Source: Kushneria phyllosphaerae
GTDB lineage: Bacteria > Pseudomonadota > Gammaproteobacteria > Pseudomonadales > Halomonadaceae
Length of the DNA: 64,000 nt
Assembly: GCF_900312995.1 (NCBI RefSeq)
Contig: NZ_ONZI01000003.1
Span: forward strand, 558,001 to 622,000
Direction: 5' to 3'
This document shows positions 9,631 through 18,115 of the stretch, in pieces. Made by a program: the position numbers and the translations under genes. Under the pieces are notes generated by a model that saw only the letters and a list, made by a program, of their open reading frames with translations, searched no databases and was not told the DNA's origin. Each line of letters starts with the position of its first letter. Position 1 is the first letter of the stretch.

Positions 9631-9655
9631 TAGGCCTCGATGACAGCGAGGGCTG

Positions 9656-10714
9656 CTATCGCGATGGCTGTGCAGCAGGCCAGGCCTCGATCGGCGATTT
9701 AGCCTGTTCGCCCGGTATCTCGCGCACCAGTCGCGGCACCAGAAAGCCCGGCAACCGGTCTCGAAGTGCCTCATGAAGCTGCCGGGCTTCGTGGTCCGGC
9801 ACATCAAAGTGTGCGGCGCCGGCCACGGGGTCCAGCACGTGAAGGTAGTAGGGCAGGATGCCGGCTTCAAAAAGGCGCTCGGAAAGGCCTGCAAGTACCT
9901 CGGTATTGTCGTTGACCCCGCGTAACAGCACGCTTTGATTGAGCAGTGTCACCCCCACGCCTTTCAGCCGCTCACAGGCTTTCATGACGCTGTCATCGAT
10001 CTCATTGGCATGATTGATGTGTAGCACGATGACCTTTTGAAGACGTGTGGCACCGAGCCATTCAAGCATGGCGTCATCGACCCGGTCGGGAATGACCACC
10101 GGCAGCCGCGTGTGCAGGCGCAAGCGCTTGAGGTGCGGGATGGCGTCAAGCTCACCTACCAGCCAGGCCAGCCGGGCATCGCTTGAGACCAGCGGGTCCC
10201 CGCCGGAGAGAATGGCCTCGATCAGTGAGTCATCGTGGCGCAGGTAGTCCAGCGTTTTGCCCCACTGCGCGCGGGAGGCGGCGTGATCCTCGTAGGGAAA
10301 GTGGCGCCTGAAGCAGTAGCGGCAGTTGATGGCGCACGCACCGCTGGTAATCATCAGGACGCGCGCGGCATATTTGTGAATCAGCCCGGCCGCCGGCGTA
10401 TGATCCGCCTCTTCCAGCGGGTCGGTCACGTAGCCTGCGACCGTGTGCATCTCGCTTTCCAGCGGCAGCACCTGGCGCAGCAGCGGGTCGTTCGGGTTAC
10501 CCTTCTGGATGCGTGACAGGTAGGCCTGTGGCACCCGCACCTCAAAGGCCTGATGGCCACCTTCAGCGCCCGGCAGCCAGCGCTCGTCGAGGCCGACGGC
10601 CGCCAGCAGGGCCTTCGGGTCGCGAAGGGCGCCGGAAAGCTGTGATTGCCAGCTCTGATCGGGAGGGCTGTCGTTGCCAGCGGCGGATAAAGAGATAGTC
10701 TGCACAGGCTGCAT
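9656..10714 (-). CDS. epmB: EF-P beta-lysylation protein (lysine 2,3-aminomutase-like)
   Basis: EpmB is a radical SAM, PLP-dependent enzyme that converts L-alpha-lysine to beta-lysine for attachment to elongation factor P. The sequence has the radical SAM cluster motif CAINCRYC (Cys-x3-Cys-x2-Cys), then SGGDPL. The total length of about 350 residues suits EpmB rather than the longer clostridial aminomutases. I place the start at the ATG at 10714 because E. coli EpmB has a short N-terminus; an ATG at 10738 is also in frame. It is divergent from efp, and epmA lies just beyond, so the full modification set is present. Confidence 0.93.
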   Translation of the reverse strand: MQPVQTISLSAAGNDSPPDQSWQSQLSGALRDPKALLAAVGLDERWLPGAEGGHQAFEVRVPQAYLSRIQKGNPNDPLLRQVLPLESEMHTVAGYVTDPLEEADHTPAAGLIHKYAARVLMITSGACAINCRYCFRRHFPYEDHAASRAQWGKTLDYLRHDDSLIEAILSGGDPLVSSDARLAWLVGELDAIPHLKRLRLHTRLPVVIPDRVDDAMLEWLGATRLQKVIVLHINHANEIDDSVMKACERLKGVGVTLLNQSVLLRGVNDNTEVLAGLSERLFEAGILPYYLHVLDPVAGAAHFDVPDHEARQLHEALRDRLPGFLVPRLVREIPGEQAKSPIEAWPAAQPSR

Positions 10715-10849
10715 GGTTCGCGTTATCATCGCATACATTGTAATGCTTCAACGTCGATCGACCCTGATGGCCGAGGCGTTGGAGCCTTCTGGTCATTCAC
10801 TGTCCCCGCAGCCCCGACATATGAGCGGCTGCGAACACAACGAGGCGTT

Positions 10850-11416
10850 ATGGCAAGCTATTCTACCAACGAATTCAAGGGCGGTCTGAAAGTGATGCTC
10901 GACGGCGATCCCTGCAACATCGTCGAAAACGAGCTCGTTAAACCCGGCAAGGGTCAGGCCTTCAATCGCGTCAAGCTGCGCAATCTGATGACCGGCCGTA
11001 CCTGGGAGCGCACCTTCAAGTCCGGCGAGTCTCTTGAGGGCGCCGATGTTCTCGACATCGACATGGAGTATCTCTACAACGATGGCGATATGTGGCACTT
11101 TATGAGAACCGACGGCTCCTTCGAGCAGTTCGCTGCCGACAAGAAGGCCGTGGGTGATACCGCCAAGTGGCTCAAGGAGCAGGTGGTCTATACCCTCACA
11201 CTCTGGAACGACAACCCCATCTCGGTGAGCCCGCCCAACTTCATCGAACTCGAAGTGGTCGAAACCGATCCGGGTCTCAAGGGCGACACGGCTCAGGGCG
11301 GCTCCAAGCCAGCGACCCTGTCGACCGGTGCTATGGTTCGCGTCCCGCTGTTCATCAATCAGGGCGAGACACTCAAGATTGATACCCGCAGCGGTGAGTA
11401 CGTCAGCCGCGCGTAA
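10850..11416 (+). CDS. efp: Elongation factor P
   Basis: EF-P binds between the P and E sites and rescues ribosomes stalled at polyproline. The 188-residue protein has the usual three beta-barrel domains. The loop carrying the modified residue reads KPGKGQAF, with Lys34 at the tip, the site of beta-lysylation by EpmA after EpmB. The C-terminal domain ends [17 protein letters not shown] as in typical EF-P. The gene is flanked by epmB (divergent) and epmA (downstream), which supports lysine-type and not rhamnose-type modification. Confidence 0.98.
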   Translation: MASYSTNEFKGGLKVMLDGDPCNIVENELVKPGKGQAFNRVKLRNLMTGRTWERTFKSGESLEGADVLDIDMEYLYNDGDMWHFMRTDGSFEQFAADKKAVGDTAKWLKEQVVYTLTLWNDNPISVSPPNFIELEVVETDPGLKGDTAQGGSKPATLSTGAMVRVPLFINQGETLKIDTRSGEYVSRA

Positions 11417-11438
11417 GTTGCGTTCTGATATGTGGCAA

Positions 11439-11469
11439 GCGCCGGGCCCTGTGGCCCGGCGTTTGCGTT
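11439..11469 (+). terminator. Hairpin between efp and epmA, probable (partial) terminator
   Basis: A strong stem has arms GCCGGGCC (11441-11448) and GGCCCGGC (11453-11460), extended by one or two pairs, with a CTGT loop. A broken T-run (TTTGCGTTT) follows. It lies 23 bases after the efp stop. The poor T-tract suggests partial termination, which would make efp transcript more abundant than epmA. Confidence 0.6.
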
Positions 11470-11499
11470 TGGTCTTCCCTGATCGATGGATAACCTGCC

Positions 11500-12483
11500 A
11501 TGAGTGCTGATGACTGGCGCCCCGGTGCCACCATGGACGTCCTGCGGGCGCGCGCCGGTCTAATGCGCCGCATCCGCGGTTTTTTTGACGCGCGTGACGT
11601 GCTGGAAGTGGAAACCCCTATCCTGGGCCACGCCGGCAGCAGCGACATGCATCTGGATTCGCTCTCGCTGAAGGCTCGCACGATGAACGGCGACGAGCGG
11701 CTCTGGCTGCAGACGTCGCCTGAATATCACATGAAGCGTCTGCTGGCGGCCGGCAGCGGCCCCATCTTTCAGCTGGCGCGCGCGTTTCGTGACAATGAAA
11801 CGGGAAGGCGTCATAACATCGAATTTACCATGCTGGAATGGTATCGCCCCGGGTTTGCACTTGAGGCATTGATCCAGGAAGTGGCGGCGCTGATCGAGAC
11901 CGTGCTGGACAGGCCGTTCCCCGCGGTGCGTCTGCGTGCCTATCGCGAGCTTTTCATGACGCATCTGTCGGTAGACCCGCTGCAGGAAAGCGCTGACACG
12001 CTGATCAGACTGCGCCATCAGGCTGCGCGTCATGCCGGCGCTGAGACAGCCGAGTGGTCACGCGATGACTGCTGTGACCTTCTGATGTCACTGGTCATCG
12101 AGCCCTGTCTTGGCCGGGACGGTCTTGATGTGGTCGTTGATTATCCGGCATCACAGGCAGCACTGGCGCGCCGGCGCAACGACAGCGACGGGGCGCTGGT
12201 GGCCGCCCGCTTTGAGGTCTATCTGGACGGCATCGAGCTTGCCAATGGCTTTGATGAACTGACCGACGCCGATGAGCAGCAGGCGCGCTTTGAGGCGGAC
12301 AACCAGGCACGTGCCGAGCTGGGCAAACCGTCCGTGGACGCCGATCAGCGTCTGATCTCGGCACTGCGCGCCGGTATGCCTCAGGGCTGTGGTGTGGCGT
12401 TGGGCGTTGATCGACTGATCATGCTGGCGCTGGGGCTTGAACATATCGACAGTGCCATGGCCTTTGGCACCGCCCGCTGCTGA
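11500..12483 (+). CDS. epmA: EF-P lysine ligase
   Basis: EpmA (PoxA/GenX/YjeA) is a truncated class II lysyl-tRNA synthetase paralogue that attaches (R)-beta-lysine to Lys34 of EF-P. At 327 residues it has only the synthetase catalytic core and no anticodon-binding domain. Visible class II features are an early VLEVETPILG segment, a motif 2 region with FRDNETGRRHNIEFTMLEWY split over about residues 98-117, and a motif 3 region GVALGVDRLIMLALG near the C-terminus. It sits downstream of efp and opposite epmB. Confidence 0.95.
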   Translation: MSADDWRPGATMDVLRARAGLMRRIRGFFDARDVLEVETPILGHAGSSDMHLDSLSLKARTMNGDERLWLQTSPEYHMKRLLAAGSGPIFQLARAFRDNETGRRHNIEFTMLEWYRPGFALEALIQEVAALIETVLDRPFPAVRLRAYRELFMTHLSVDPLQESADTLIRLRHQAARHAGAETAEWSRDDCCDLLMSLVIEPCLGRDGLDVVVDYPASQAALARRRNDSDGALVAARFEVYLDGIELANGFDELTDADEQQARFEADNQARAELGKPSVDADQRLISALRAGMPQGCGVALGVDRLIMLALGLEHIDSAMAFGTARC

Positions 12484-12512
12484 TTCGGTCGGCATCACAT
12501 GATGATTTGATG

Positions 12513-12540
12513 CGCCCCGTCGTCATCTCGCCACGGGGCG
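12513..12540. terminator. Hairpin between convergent epmA and yciI-like genes
   Basis: Inverted repeat CGCCCCGT (12513-12520) and ACGGGGCG (12533-12540) with a 12-base loop lies between the convergent ends of epmA and the YciI-family gene. There is no clear T-run on either side, so it is a weak terminator candidate. Confidence 0.4.
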
Positions 12541-12555
12541 TTGCAGGTATCGGGG

Positions 12556-12852
12556 TCAGGCGTTCGGGTCGAACAGTTTGATCTCGCGAACATCGATATG
12601 CTCCCAGACCTTCTCGGTGACGTAGACCTCCGTCTTGAGCCAGGCCTCCAGAGCGTCCCGGCTTTCAAACCGGCAGTGGACATTGGAGCCAATCATTTTG
12701 CCTTCATCATCCAGGATGACGCCGCCACTGATGAAATGCCCCTGCCTGGCAAGCTCGCGAAGATCCTCCAGATGCTTCTCGCGACAGCCCATGCGGCGCT
12801 CGAGTGCGTCATCATCGGTGTAGTCCCAGGCCAGCAGCGTAAATTGTGTCAT
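12556..12852 (-). CDS. YciI family protein
   Basis: A 98-residue protein of the YciI-like ferredoxin-like fold, related to muconolactone isomerase. Family features include the early FTLLAWDYTDDDALERR segment, the HLEDL and GHFISGGVILDDEGKMIGS region, and a tail with WLKTEVYV. The biochemical role of most YciI proteins is unknown. The start at 12852 is supported by an AAGGA Shine-Dalgarno about six bases upstream. No obvious operon partner is present. Confidence 0.75.
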   Translation of the reverse strand: MTQFTLLAWDYTDDDALERRMGCREKHLEDLRELARQGHFISGGVILDDEGKMIGSNVHCRFESRDALEAWLKTEVYVTEKVWEHIDVREIKLFDPNA

Positions 12853-12933
12853 GTCGTATTCCTTTCAGAAGCCATCTTTCCGGGCGGCACCGGCTGAAGT
12901 GCCGCTCGGGCCGCCTTGTCACAGGGACGAGAC

Positions 12934-13821
12934 TCAGGCCAGTTCTTCCGGCGTTAGCGTATTCGCCGGAATGTCGGGATCGGGCGCCAGCTGCTGACCC
13001 AGGCGAATCTTCATGCCGGGGGTGAGCGTCTCATTGAAGGTGTAGGCCCTGGGCAGACACATGACCACGGAGGAGCCGAGATGAAAACGGCCCATTTCGT
13101 CGCCCTTGCCAAGCGTGACGTCGCCTTTGGCCCAGTCATTGCTGTGTGGCTGACGTGACAGCGGGGTGACCTGACCCGACCAGACGGTCTCGATGCCGGC
13201 GACAATCATCGCGCCCACCAGCACCAGCGCCATGGGCCCCAGCTCGGTGTCGAACAGGCATACCAATCGCTCGTTGCGAGCAAAAAGCCCGGGCACTTCG
13301 CGAGCGGTGGCCTGGTTGACCGAGAAGAGCCGGCCGGGCACGTAGATGGTTCGAATCAGGCGACCTTCAAGGGGCATGTGCACCCGGTGATAGTCGCGTG
13401 GCGAAAGATAGACGGTCGCAAAACTGCCTTCACGCAGATCGGAGGCCGCCGCTTCATCGCCACCGAGCAGGGCGGTCAGCGAGTAGGCGTGGCCCTTGGC
13501 CTGCATGAGCGTGCCGTGATCGATGCGCCCGAACTGGGAGAGTACGCCATCGGCCGGGGAGACAATGCCTGAGTCGATGGGGCGGGCGTCGGGGCGTAGC
13601 GGTCGGGTAAAGAAATCGTTGAAGCTGTGATAGCTCGCCAGGTCGGGATTGAGGGCCTCGCTCATGTCGACGTTGTAATGGCTGGCAAAACGCTGAATGA
13701 ACGTATCCCTGATCAAGGGCGTGCGAGCATCGGCAAGCTGTCCTGCCAGTCGGGAGATGGCGTGCTGAGGCAGCGGATATTGCAGCAGGGCAAACAGACG
13801 ATCACGATTCAAAAGAGGCAC
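12934..13821 (-). CDS. psd: Phosphatidylserine decarboxylase proenzyme
   Basis: Psd makes phosphatidylethanolamine at the inner membrane. The 295-residue proenzyme contains the self-cleavage motif LGSS near residue 250, where the serine becomes the pyruvoyl cofactor of the alpha chain. The N-terminus ([16 protein letters not shown]) and [11 protein letters not shown] match bacterial Psd. The start is a GTG; no better start is available in frame, and its Shine-Dalgarno is weak. The gene lies downstream of the rhodanese gene on the same strand, 78 bases away. Confidence 0.95.
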   Translation of the reverse strand: MPLLNRDRLFALLQYPLPQHAISRLAGQLADARTPLIRDTFIQRFASHYNVDMSEALNPDLASYHSFNDFFTRPLRPDARPIDSGIVSPADGVLSQFGRIDHGTLMQAKGHAYSLTALLGGDEAAASDLREGSFATVYLSPRDYHRVHMPLEGRLIRTIYVPGRLFSVNQATAREVPGLFARNERLVCLFDTELGPMALVLVGAMIVAGIETVWSGQVTPLSRQPHSNDWAKGDVTLGKGDEMGRFHLGSSVVMCLPRAYTFNETLTPGMKIRLGQQLAPDPDIPANTLTPEELA

Positions 13822-13899
13822 CTGGAAACAGTAGTGAATGAAGGCAATGTGACATGCCCCGGCCGGGCGCTCAAGCCTTGCGCCGACAGGGGCGGGTGG

Positions 13900-14727
13900 T
13901 CAGGTTTCGATAGGGGTATCGTCGCGATTGCCCCACTCCTGCCATGAACCGGGGTAGGCACGAATGTTGTAGCCCAGCAGGTAACCGATCATCCAGGTCA
14001 GTCCGCTGCGATGATGGCTCTGACAATGGGTGGCGATCTCCCCTTCGGCATCGATCCCCATGATGGCAAGCTCGGTTACCAGTTCCGACAGATCGCGCAG
14101 GCGCAGCTGACGATCCCTGTCCATGGTCTCGGTCCATTCGAGATTGACCGCGCCGGGCATGTGGCCTCGACGCTGATTGTTGCCCTTGATGCCGTCATAC
14201 TCTTCGGGACTGCGTGCATCCCAGATGACAAGGTCAGGGTCGTCAAGGCGCTCGATCAGCTCCTCGCGGCGTATCATCAGCTCCGGGCGTTGAATCTGGG
14301 CCTGATAGCGCGTGGGCGTTGGGGTCACCGGCTCGCGGGATTCAGGCAGACCTTCCGCGCGCCAGGCATGAATGCCGCCGTTGAGATAGGACCACCGATC
14401 ATGACCCAGCAGGGTGAGTGTCCAGGCCAGCCGACCGGCCCAGCCGCCACCCTCGTCGTCATAAAGGATCACGTGGGTCTGCGGCGTCAGGCCAAGCTCG
14501 GAAAAGAGCGTCGAGAGGGCAGCGTCATCCGGGACGTCGTTGGCGACCGGCGCCTGACCCGACAACAGACAACGGTAGTCGAGAAAAATCGCGCCCGGAA
14601 CATGGCCGTCATGATAGCTCTGGGCGTTGGCCGGGACATCGATGATCAGAAGATCGGGCGCCGCTAAATGCTCTGACAGCGCCTGTGGCTCGATGATTCG
14701 GGGAAACCCTGGTTCATCCTGTGACAT
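13900..14727 (-). CDS. Thiosulfate sulfurtransferase, RhdA-type rhodanese
   Basis: A tandem-rhodanese protein of 275 residues, with an inactive N-terminal domain and a catalytic C-terminal domain. The active loop is HCQSHHRSG with Cys235, nearly identical to the CQTHHR loop I recall for Azotobacter vinelandii RhdA. It differs from the usual SseA loop, so thiosulfate:cyanide sulfurtransferase or sulfur-carrier activity is likelier than mercaptopyruvate use. The ATG at 14727 is chosen over a GTG at 14733 because GGAG lies seven bases before it. It is followed by psd. Confidence 0.85.
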   Translation of the reverse strand: MSQDEPGFPRIIEPQALSEHLAAPDLLIIDVPANAQSYHDGHVPGAIFLDYRCLLSGQAPVANDVPDDAALSTLFSELGLTPQTHVILYDDEGGGWAGRLAWTLTLLGHDRWSYLNGGIHAWRAEGLPESREPVTPTPTRYQAQIQRPELMIRREELIERLDDPDLVIWDARSPEEYDGIKGNNQRRGHMPGAVNLEWTETMDRDRQLRLRDLSELVTELAIMGIDAEGEIATHCQSHHRSGLTWMIGYLLGYNIRAYPGSWQEWGNRDDTPIET

Positions 14728-14914
14728 CCTCACTCTCCTTTTGGTGACGCGAGCGGGTTAACATGGCTTCAAGCATTGCACACTCGATGGCCGCTCGCGA
14801 ACGGTGGCAGTGCCGGTATTCAGGGACAGCGGTGTTTTAACGACACCACCGGCAGGGACAGGTCGACATTCAATCAGGTATCAGGACAGACAACAGTGCA
14901 AGTGGAGAGTCAGT

Positions 14915-16243
14915 GTGCTCGAATCGTATTTTAAAATAACAAGCCAGGGCAGCAGCGTACGGCGCGATATTCTGGCCGGCATCGCCACCTTTCTGGCGGC
15001 CATGTACATCATCGTGGTCAACCCGACCATAATGAATGCGGCAGGAATTCCCTTTGGCGGTGCCCTGACCGCAACCGTACTGGTCAGCTTTTTTGGCAGT
15101 CTCATGATGGGGCTTTACGCGCGCAACCCGATTCTGGTGGCGCCGGGCATGGGCATCAATGCGCTGTTCACCTACACCATGGTCGTGGGGGCAGGTATCC
15201 CCTGGCAAACAGCGCTGGGCTGTATCTTCTGGGCCGGGATTCTCTTTGCCGTATTGGCGGTGCTTAACGTGCGCCGCTATATCATCGATGCGATCCCGGC
15301 GCAGCTGCGCTATGCCATTTCCTGTGGCATCGGGCTTTTCATCACGGTCATTGGCCTGGTCAACGCGGGCTTTCTGGTCAGCAATCCGGCCACCGTCGTG
15401 GGGCTGGGCGAGATGACGCCGACGTTGGTGACCTTTCTGATTGGCCTTGCCATCACGGCCGTTCTGGTGGCACGCAACATGCCGGGGGCGCTGATCATCG
15501 GCATCGTGACCACCACCCTGATGGCCACGGCCATTGGCCGGCTCTGGGGCGATGCCAGCGCGTTTTCTCCCACGGGCAGCGCAACGCTGGTCAATTTCAA
15601 CGGCATTTTTGCCCTGCCGGATTTCAGCACCATGGGGCAGCTGGACCTGATCGGGGCGCTCAATATTGCCTACTGGCCGTTCATTTTCGTGGTGCTATTC
15701 ACCACGTTTTTTGATGCGCTATCGACCTTCATGGGCGTGTGTCAGGCCGGCAAGCTGCTCGATCGCAACGGCGAGCCGCGCAACATTCGCCAGTCCATGA
15801 TGGTCGATGCCATGTCGGCCATCATTTCGGCCCCGCTGGGCACCAGCCCGGCCAACGCTTACGTCGAATCAGCTGCGGGCATCAGTCAGGGCGGGCGCTC
15901 GGGACTGGTGGCGGTGACGGCCGCGCTGCTCTTTCTGCCGTTTCTCTTCCTGTCGCCGTTGTTGTCGCTGGTCCCTTCCATCGCTACGGCACCGGCGCTG
16001 ATCATGGTCGGCGTGTTCATGCTCGACCCGATTCGCCACATCAACTGGTACGAGTTTGATGACGCGATTCCGGCCTTTATCGCCATGATCCTGATTCCGC
16101 TGACCTACTCGATCACGCACGGCGTGGTCTTTGGCTTTCTGGCGTTTGTGGTGGTCAAGGCAGGCGTTGGCAAGCGCCACGAGATTCATCCGACCATGTG
16201 GATTCTAGCCGCGCTGTCACTGCTGTTGCTGTTTCAGGAATAG
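14915..16243 (+). CDS. NCS2 family purine permease (AzgA/PbuG type)
   Basis: A 442-residue membrane transporter with roughly 13-14 hydrophobic segments, belonging to the AzgA-like branch of the nucleobase:cation symporter-2 family. It probably imports adenine, guanine or hypoxanthine by proton symport. The N-terminal ILAGIATFLAAMYIIVVNP and the APGMGINALFTY segment are typical, as is GTSPANAYVESAAGI in the substrate region. The GTG at 14915 is chosen because GGAG lies eight bases upstream; the open frame extends farther 5' but gives a soluble tail unlike the family. The 187 bases upstream show no recognisable purine riboswitch. Confidence 0.88.
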   Translation: MLESYFKITSQGSSVRRDILAGIATFLAAMYIIVVNPTIMNAAGIPFGGALTATVLVSFFGSLMMGLYARNPILVAPGMGINALFTYTMVVGAGIPWQTALGCIFWAGILFAVLAVLNVRRYIIDAIPAQLRYAISCGIGLFITVIGLVNAGFLVSNPATVVGLGEMTPTLVTFLIGLAITAVLVARNMPGALIIGIVTTTLMATAIGRLWGDASAFSPTGSATLVNFNGIFALPDFSTMGQLDLIGALNIAYWPFIFVVLFTTFFDALSTFMGVCQAGKLLDRNGEPRNIRQSMMVDAMSAIISAPLGTSPANAYVESAAGISQGGRSGLVAVTAALLFLPFLFLSPLLSLVPSIATAPALIMVGVFMLDPIRHINWYEFDDAIPAFIAMILIPLTYSITHGVVFGFLAFVVVKAGVGKRHEIHPTMWILAALSLLLLFQE

Positions 16244-16270
16244 GCACGTGCGTTGCGTCAGGTATAAAAA

Positions 16271-16296
16271 AAGGGCCGCCTTCGGGCGGCCCTTTT
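16271..16296. terminator. Bidirectional terminator between the NCS2 permease and rsgA
   Basis: A perfect stem GGGCCGCC/GGCGGCCC closes with a TTCG tetraloop (16281-16284). It is preceded by a run of A (16266-16272) and followed by TTTT. This arrangement can stop the permease transcript on the plus strand and the rsgA transcript on the minus strand. Confidence 0.88.
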
Positions 16297-16340
16297 CATG
16301 TCTGCATTCAGGCTTTCACATGTCTGTATTCAGGCTTTCA
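16297..16340. repeat. 22-bp tandem direct repeat, two copies
   Basis: Two copies of a 22-base unit that begins CATGTCTGCATTCAGG lie head to tail at 16297-16318 and 16319-16340, with one mismatch (C/T). They fill the space between the terminator and the rsgA stop. A recent duplication is the simplest explanation; no function is evident. Confidence 0.85.
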
Positions 16341-16345
16341 GGAAA

Positions 16346-17362
16346 TCAGCGGGGTGGTGTGTTGAGCTCAACAATAATGCGCCGAAAGCTTTCCAGCCTC
16401 TGAGGCAGAATGTCGCCGGCTTCGGCGGCGGCCAGAATGGCGCAGCCCGGCTCATGACGATGGCGGCAGTCGCGGAAACGACAGTGGCCCAGATAGGGGT
16501 GAAACTCGATAAAGCCGTTTTCGACCTGCTGTTCGTCGAGATGGCCCAGGCCAAACTCGCGAATGCCGGGAGAATCAATCAGGGCGCCGCTGCCCTGGCT
16601 GAAGTGATAAAGGCGCGCCGTGGTGGTGGTATGGCGGCCCTTGCGGCTGTCTACGGAGAGCTCGCCCACGGCCAGTGACTCATCGGGCAGCAGGGCGTCA
16701 ATCAGGGAGGACTTGCCCACACCGCTCTGGCCGACAAATACGGCCGTGGTGTCATCCATGGCGGCGATCAGGTCCTTAAGGCCGCCCTCATTTCGGGTCG
16801 AGGCGCCGATGACCGGATAGCCCAGCGCACGGTAGCGTTTGGCCAGTTCGTGCAGGGTGTGGTGCTCATCAAGCAGGTCCATCTTGTTGAGTACCAGCGC
16901 CGGGGCGATCCCGGTGGCTTCGGCAGCGACCAGATAGCGGTCGATCAAAAAGGGATAGGGCTCGGGTTCCACGGCAAACACGATCATGATGCGATCGATG
17001 TTGGCGGCCACGCTCTTGAGTCGGCCCCGGGCGTCCGGACGTTCCAGCGTCGAGTGGCGTGGCAGGCGCGCTTCGACCACGCCGCTGCCATTGCTTGCCT
17101 CGCGCCAGCTGACCTGATCGCCGGTGACCAGGGTGTCGAGATTAGCGCGCAAGTGGCACAGATGGCGCACGCCGTCGGTACCTTCCACCTCCATGTTGCG
17201 GCCAAAGTGGGCCACCACGCGTCCGAGCTGCTCGGGGCCGTATTCGCCCTCGGCCAGCTGATGCTGATCGGTCTGCTCGCGCTTTTCGGCGCGTTTGACC
17301 CGCTCGGCCTGGACCTTCTCGACACGCCAGCGCTGCTGGCGGGATAGCTTGCGTTGACTCAT
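16346..17362 (-). CDS. rsgA: Small ribosomal subunit biogenesis GTPase RsgA
   Basis: RsgA is a circularly permuted GTPase acting late in 30S assembly. The protein (338 residues) has a basic N-terminal tail (SQRKLSRQQRWRV), an OB-fold and the permuted G motifs: NKMD (G4), then GQSGVGKSSL (G1/Walker A), then DSPGI (G3). The C-terminal zinc knuckle has CRFRDCRHRHEPGC. The ATG at 17362 has AGGAG six bases upstream; the open frame continues 5' but that part is not RsgA-like. The gene is divergent from orn, as in many gammaproteobacteria. Confidence 0.96.
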   Translation of the reverse strand: MSQRKLSRQQRWRVEKVQAERVKRAEKREQTDQHQLAEGEYGPEQLGRVVAHFGRNMEVEGTDGVRHLCHLRANLDTLVTGDQVSWREASNGSGVVEARLPRHSTLERPDARGRLKSVAANIDRIMIVFAVEPEPYPFLIDRYLVAAEATGIAPALVLNKMDLLDEHHTLHELAKRYRALGYPVIGASTRNEGGLKDLIAAMDDTTAVFVGQSGVGKSSLIDALLPDESLAVGELSVDSRKGRHTTTTARLYHFSQGSGALIDSPGIREFGLGHLDEQQVENGFIEFHPYLGHCRFRDCRHRHEPGCAILAAAEAGDILPQRLESFRRIIVELNTPPR

Positions 17363-17542
17363 GAAACTCCTGGACTTTCGTAAACGAGCACACCGGAGCC
17401 GATCCCGGCTGGTGGAAAGCGTCATGCAATTGTACGCTTTAGGGCATTCGTGTTTCATCCCGGCCCCGTTAGCAGGCCAGCAGGTAGTAGGCCATCAGGT
17501 GTGCCGGGAGGGATCTCCCTTCAAGTTTATCCGGAAAGTGTC

Positions 17543-18088
17543 ATGAGTACTCAAAACGAACGTCTGATCTGGATCGATCTCGAAATGACCGGTCTGGATC
17601 CGGCACGGGATCGTATTATCGAAATCGCCACCATCGTGACCGACAGTCAGTTGAACGTGATTGCCGAAGGGCCGGTCATGGCCATCCATCAAAGCGATGA
17701 GCAACTGGCGCTGATGGATGACTGGAACACGCGTACCCATGGCAATACGGGGCTGACCGATCGAGTGAGACAGAGCCGGGTGACCACGCAGGAAGCCGAG
17801 CAGGCGACGCTGCGCTTTCTGGAGCTGCACATCGAAAAGGGCGCCTCGCCGATGTGCGGCAACAGTGTTCATCAGGATCGACGGTTCATGCAGCACGAGA
17901 TGCAGGCACTGGAAGCCTTTTTCCACTACCGCAATCTGGATGTCTCGACGCTCAAGGAGCTGGCGCGACGCTGGAAGCCTTCGATTCTGTCCGGCCTCAG
18001 CAAAAAGGGCACGCATCTGGCCCTCGATGATATCCGCGATTCCATTGAGGAGCTTCGCTACTACCGCGAACACCTGCTGGCGCTGTAG
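17543..18088 (+). CDS. orn: Oligoribonuclease
   Basis: Orn is the DEDDh 3'-5' exonuclease that finishes RNA decay by cutting dinucleotides, including pGpG from c-di-GMP turnover. The 181-residue length is normal. The first acidic motif is [10 protein letters not shown], the second lies in [11 protein letters not shown], and the last near the C-terminus is [11 protein letters not shown]. The ATG at 17543 follows GGAAAG. Because Orn removes pGpG, it is functionally linked to the c-di-GMP protein at 3955-5685, although the two are not adjacent. Confidence 0.97.
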   Translation: MSTQNERLIWIDLEMTGLDPARDRIIEIATIVTDSQLNVIAEGPVMAIHQSDEQLALMDDWNTRTHGNTGLTDRVRQSRVTTQEAEQATLRFLELHIEKGASPMCGNSVHQDRRFMQHEMQALEAFFHYRNLDVSTLKELARRWKPSILSGLSKKGTHLALDDIRDSIEELRYYREHLLAL

Positions 18089-18115
18089 TGCTGCTGTGAT
18101 CTCTGCCTTTCCCGA

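Noticed and set aside
14734..14914. Possible purine riboswitch before the NCS2 permease
   Set aside because: I looked for the conserved three-way junction core and did not see it; only short, weak pairing such as GGTGT/ACACC is present.
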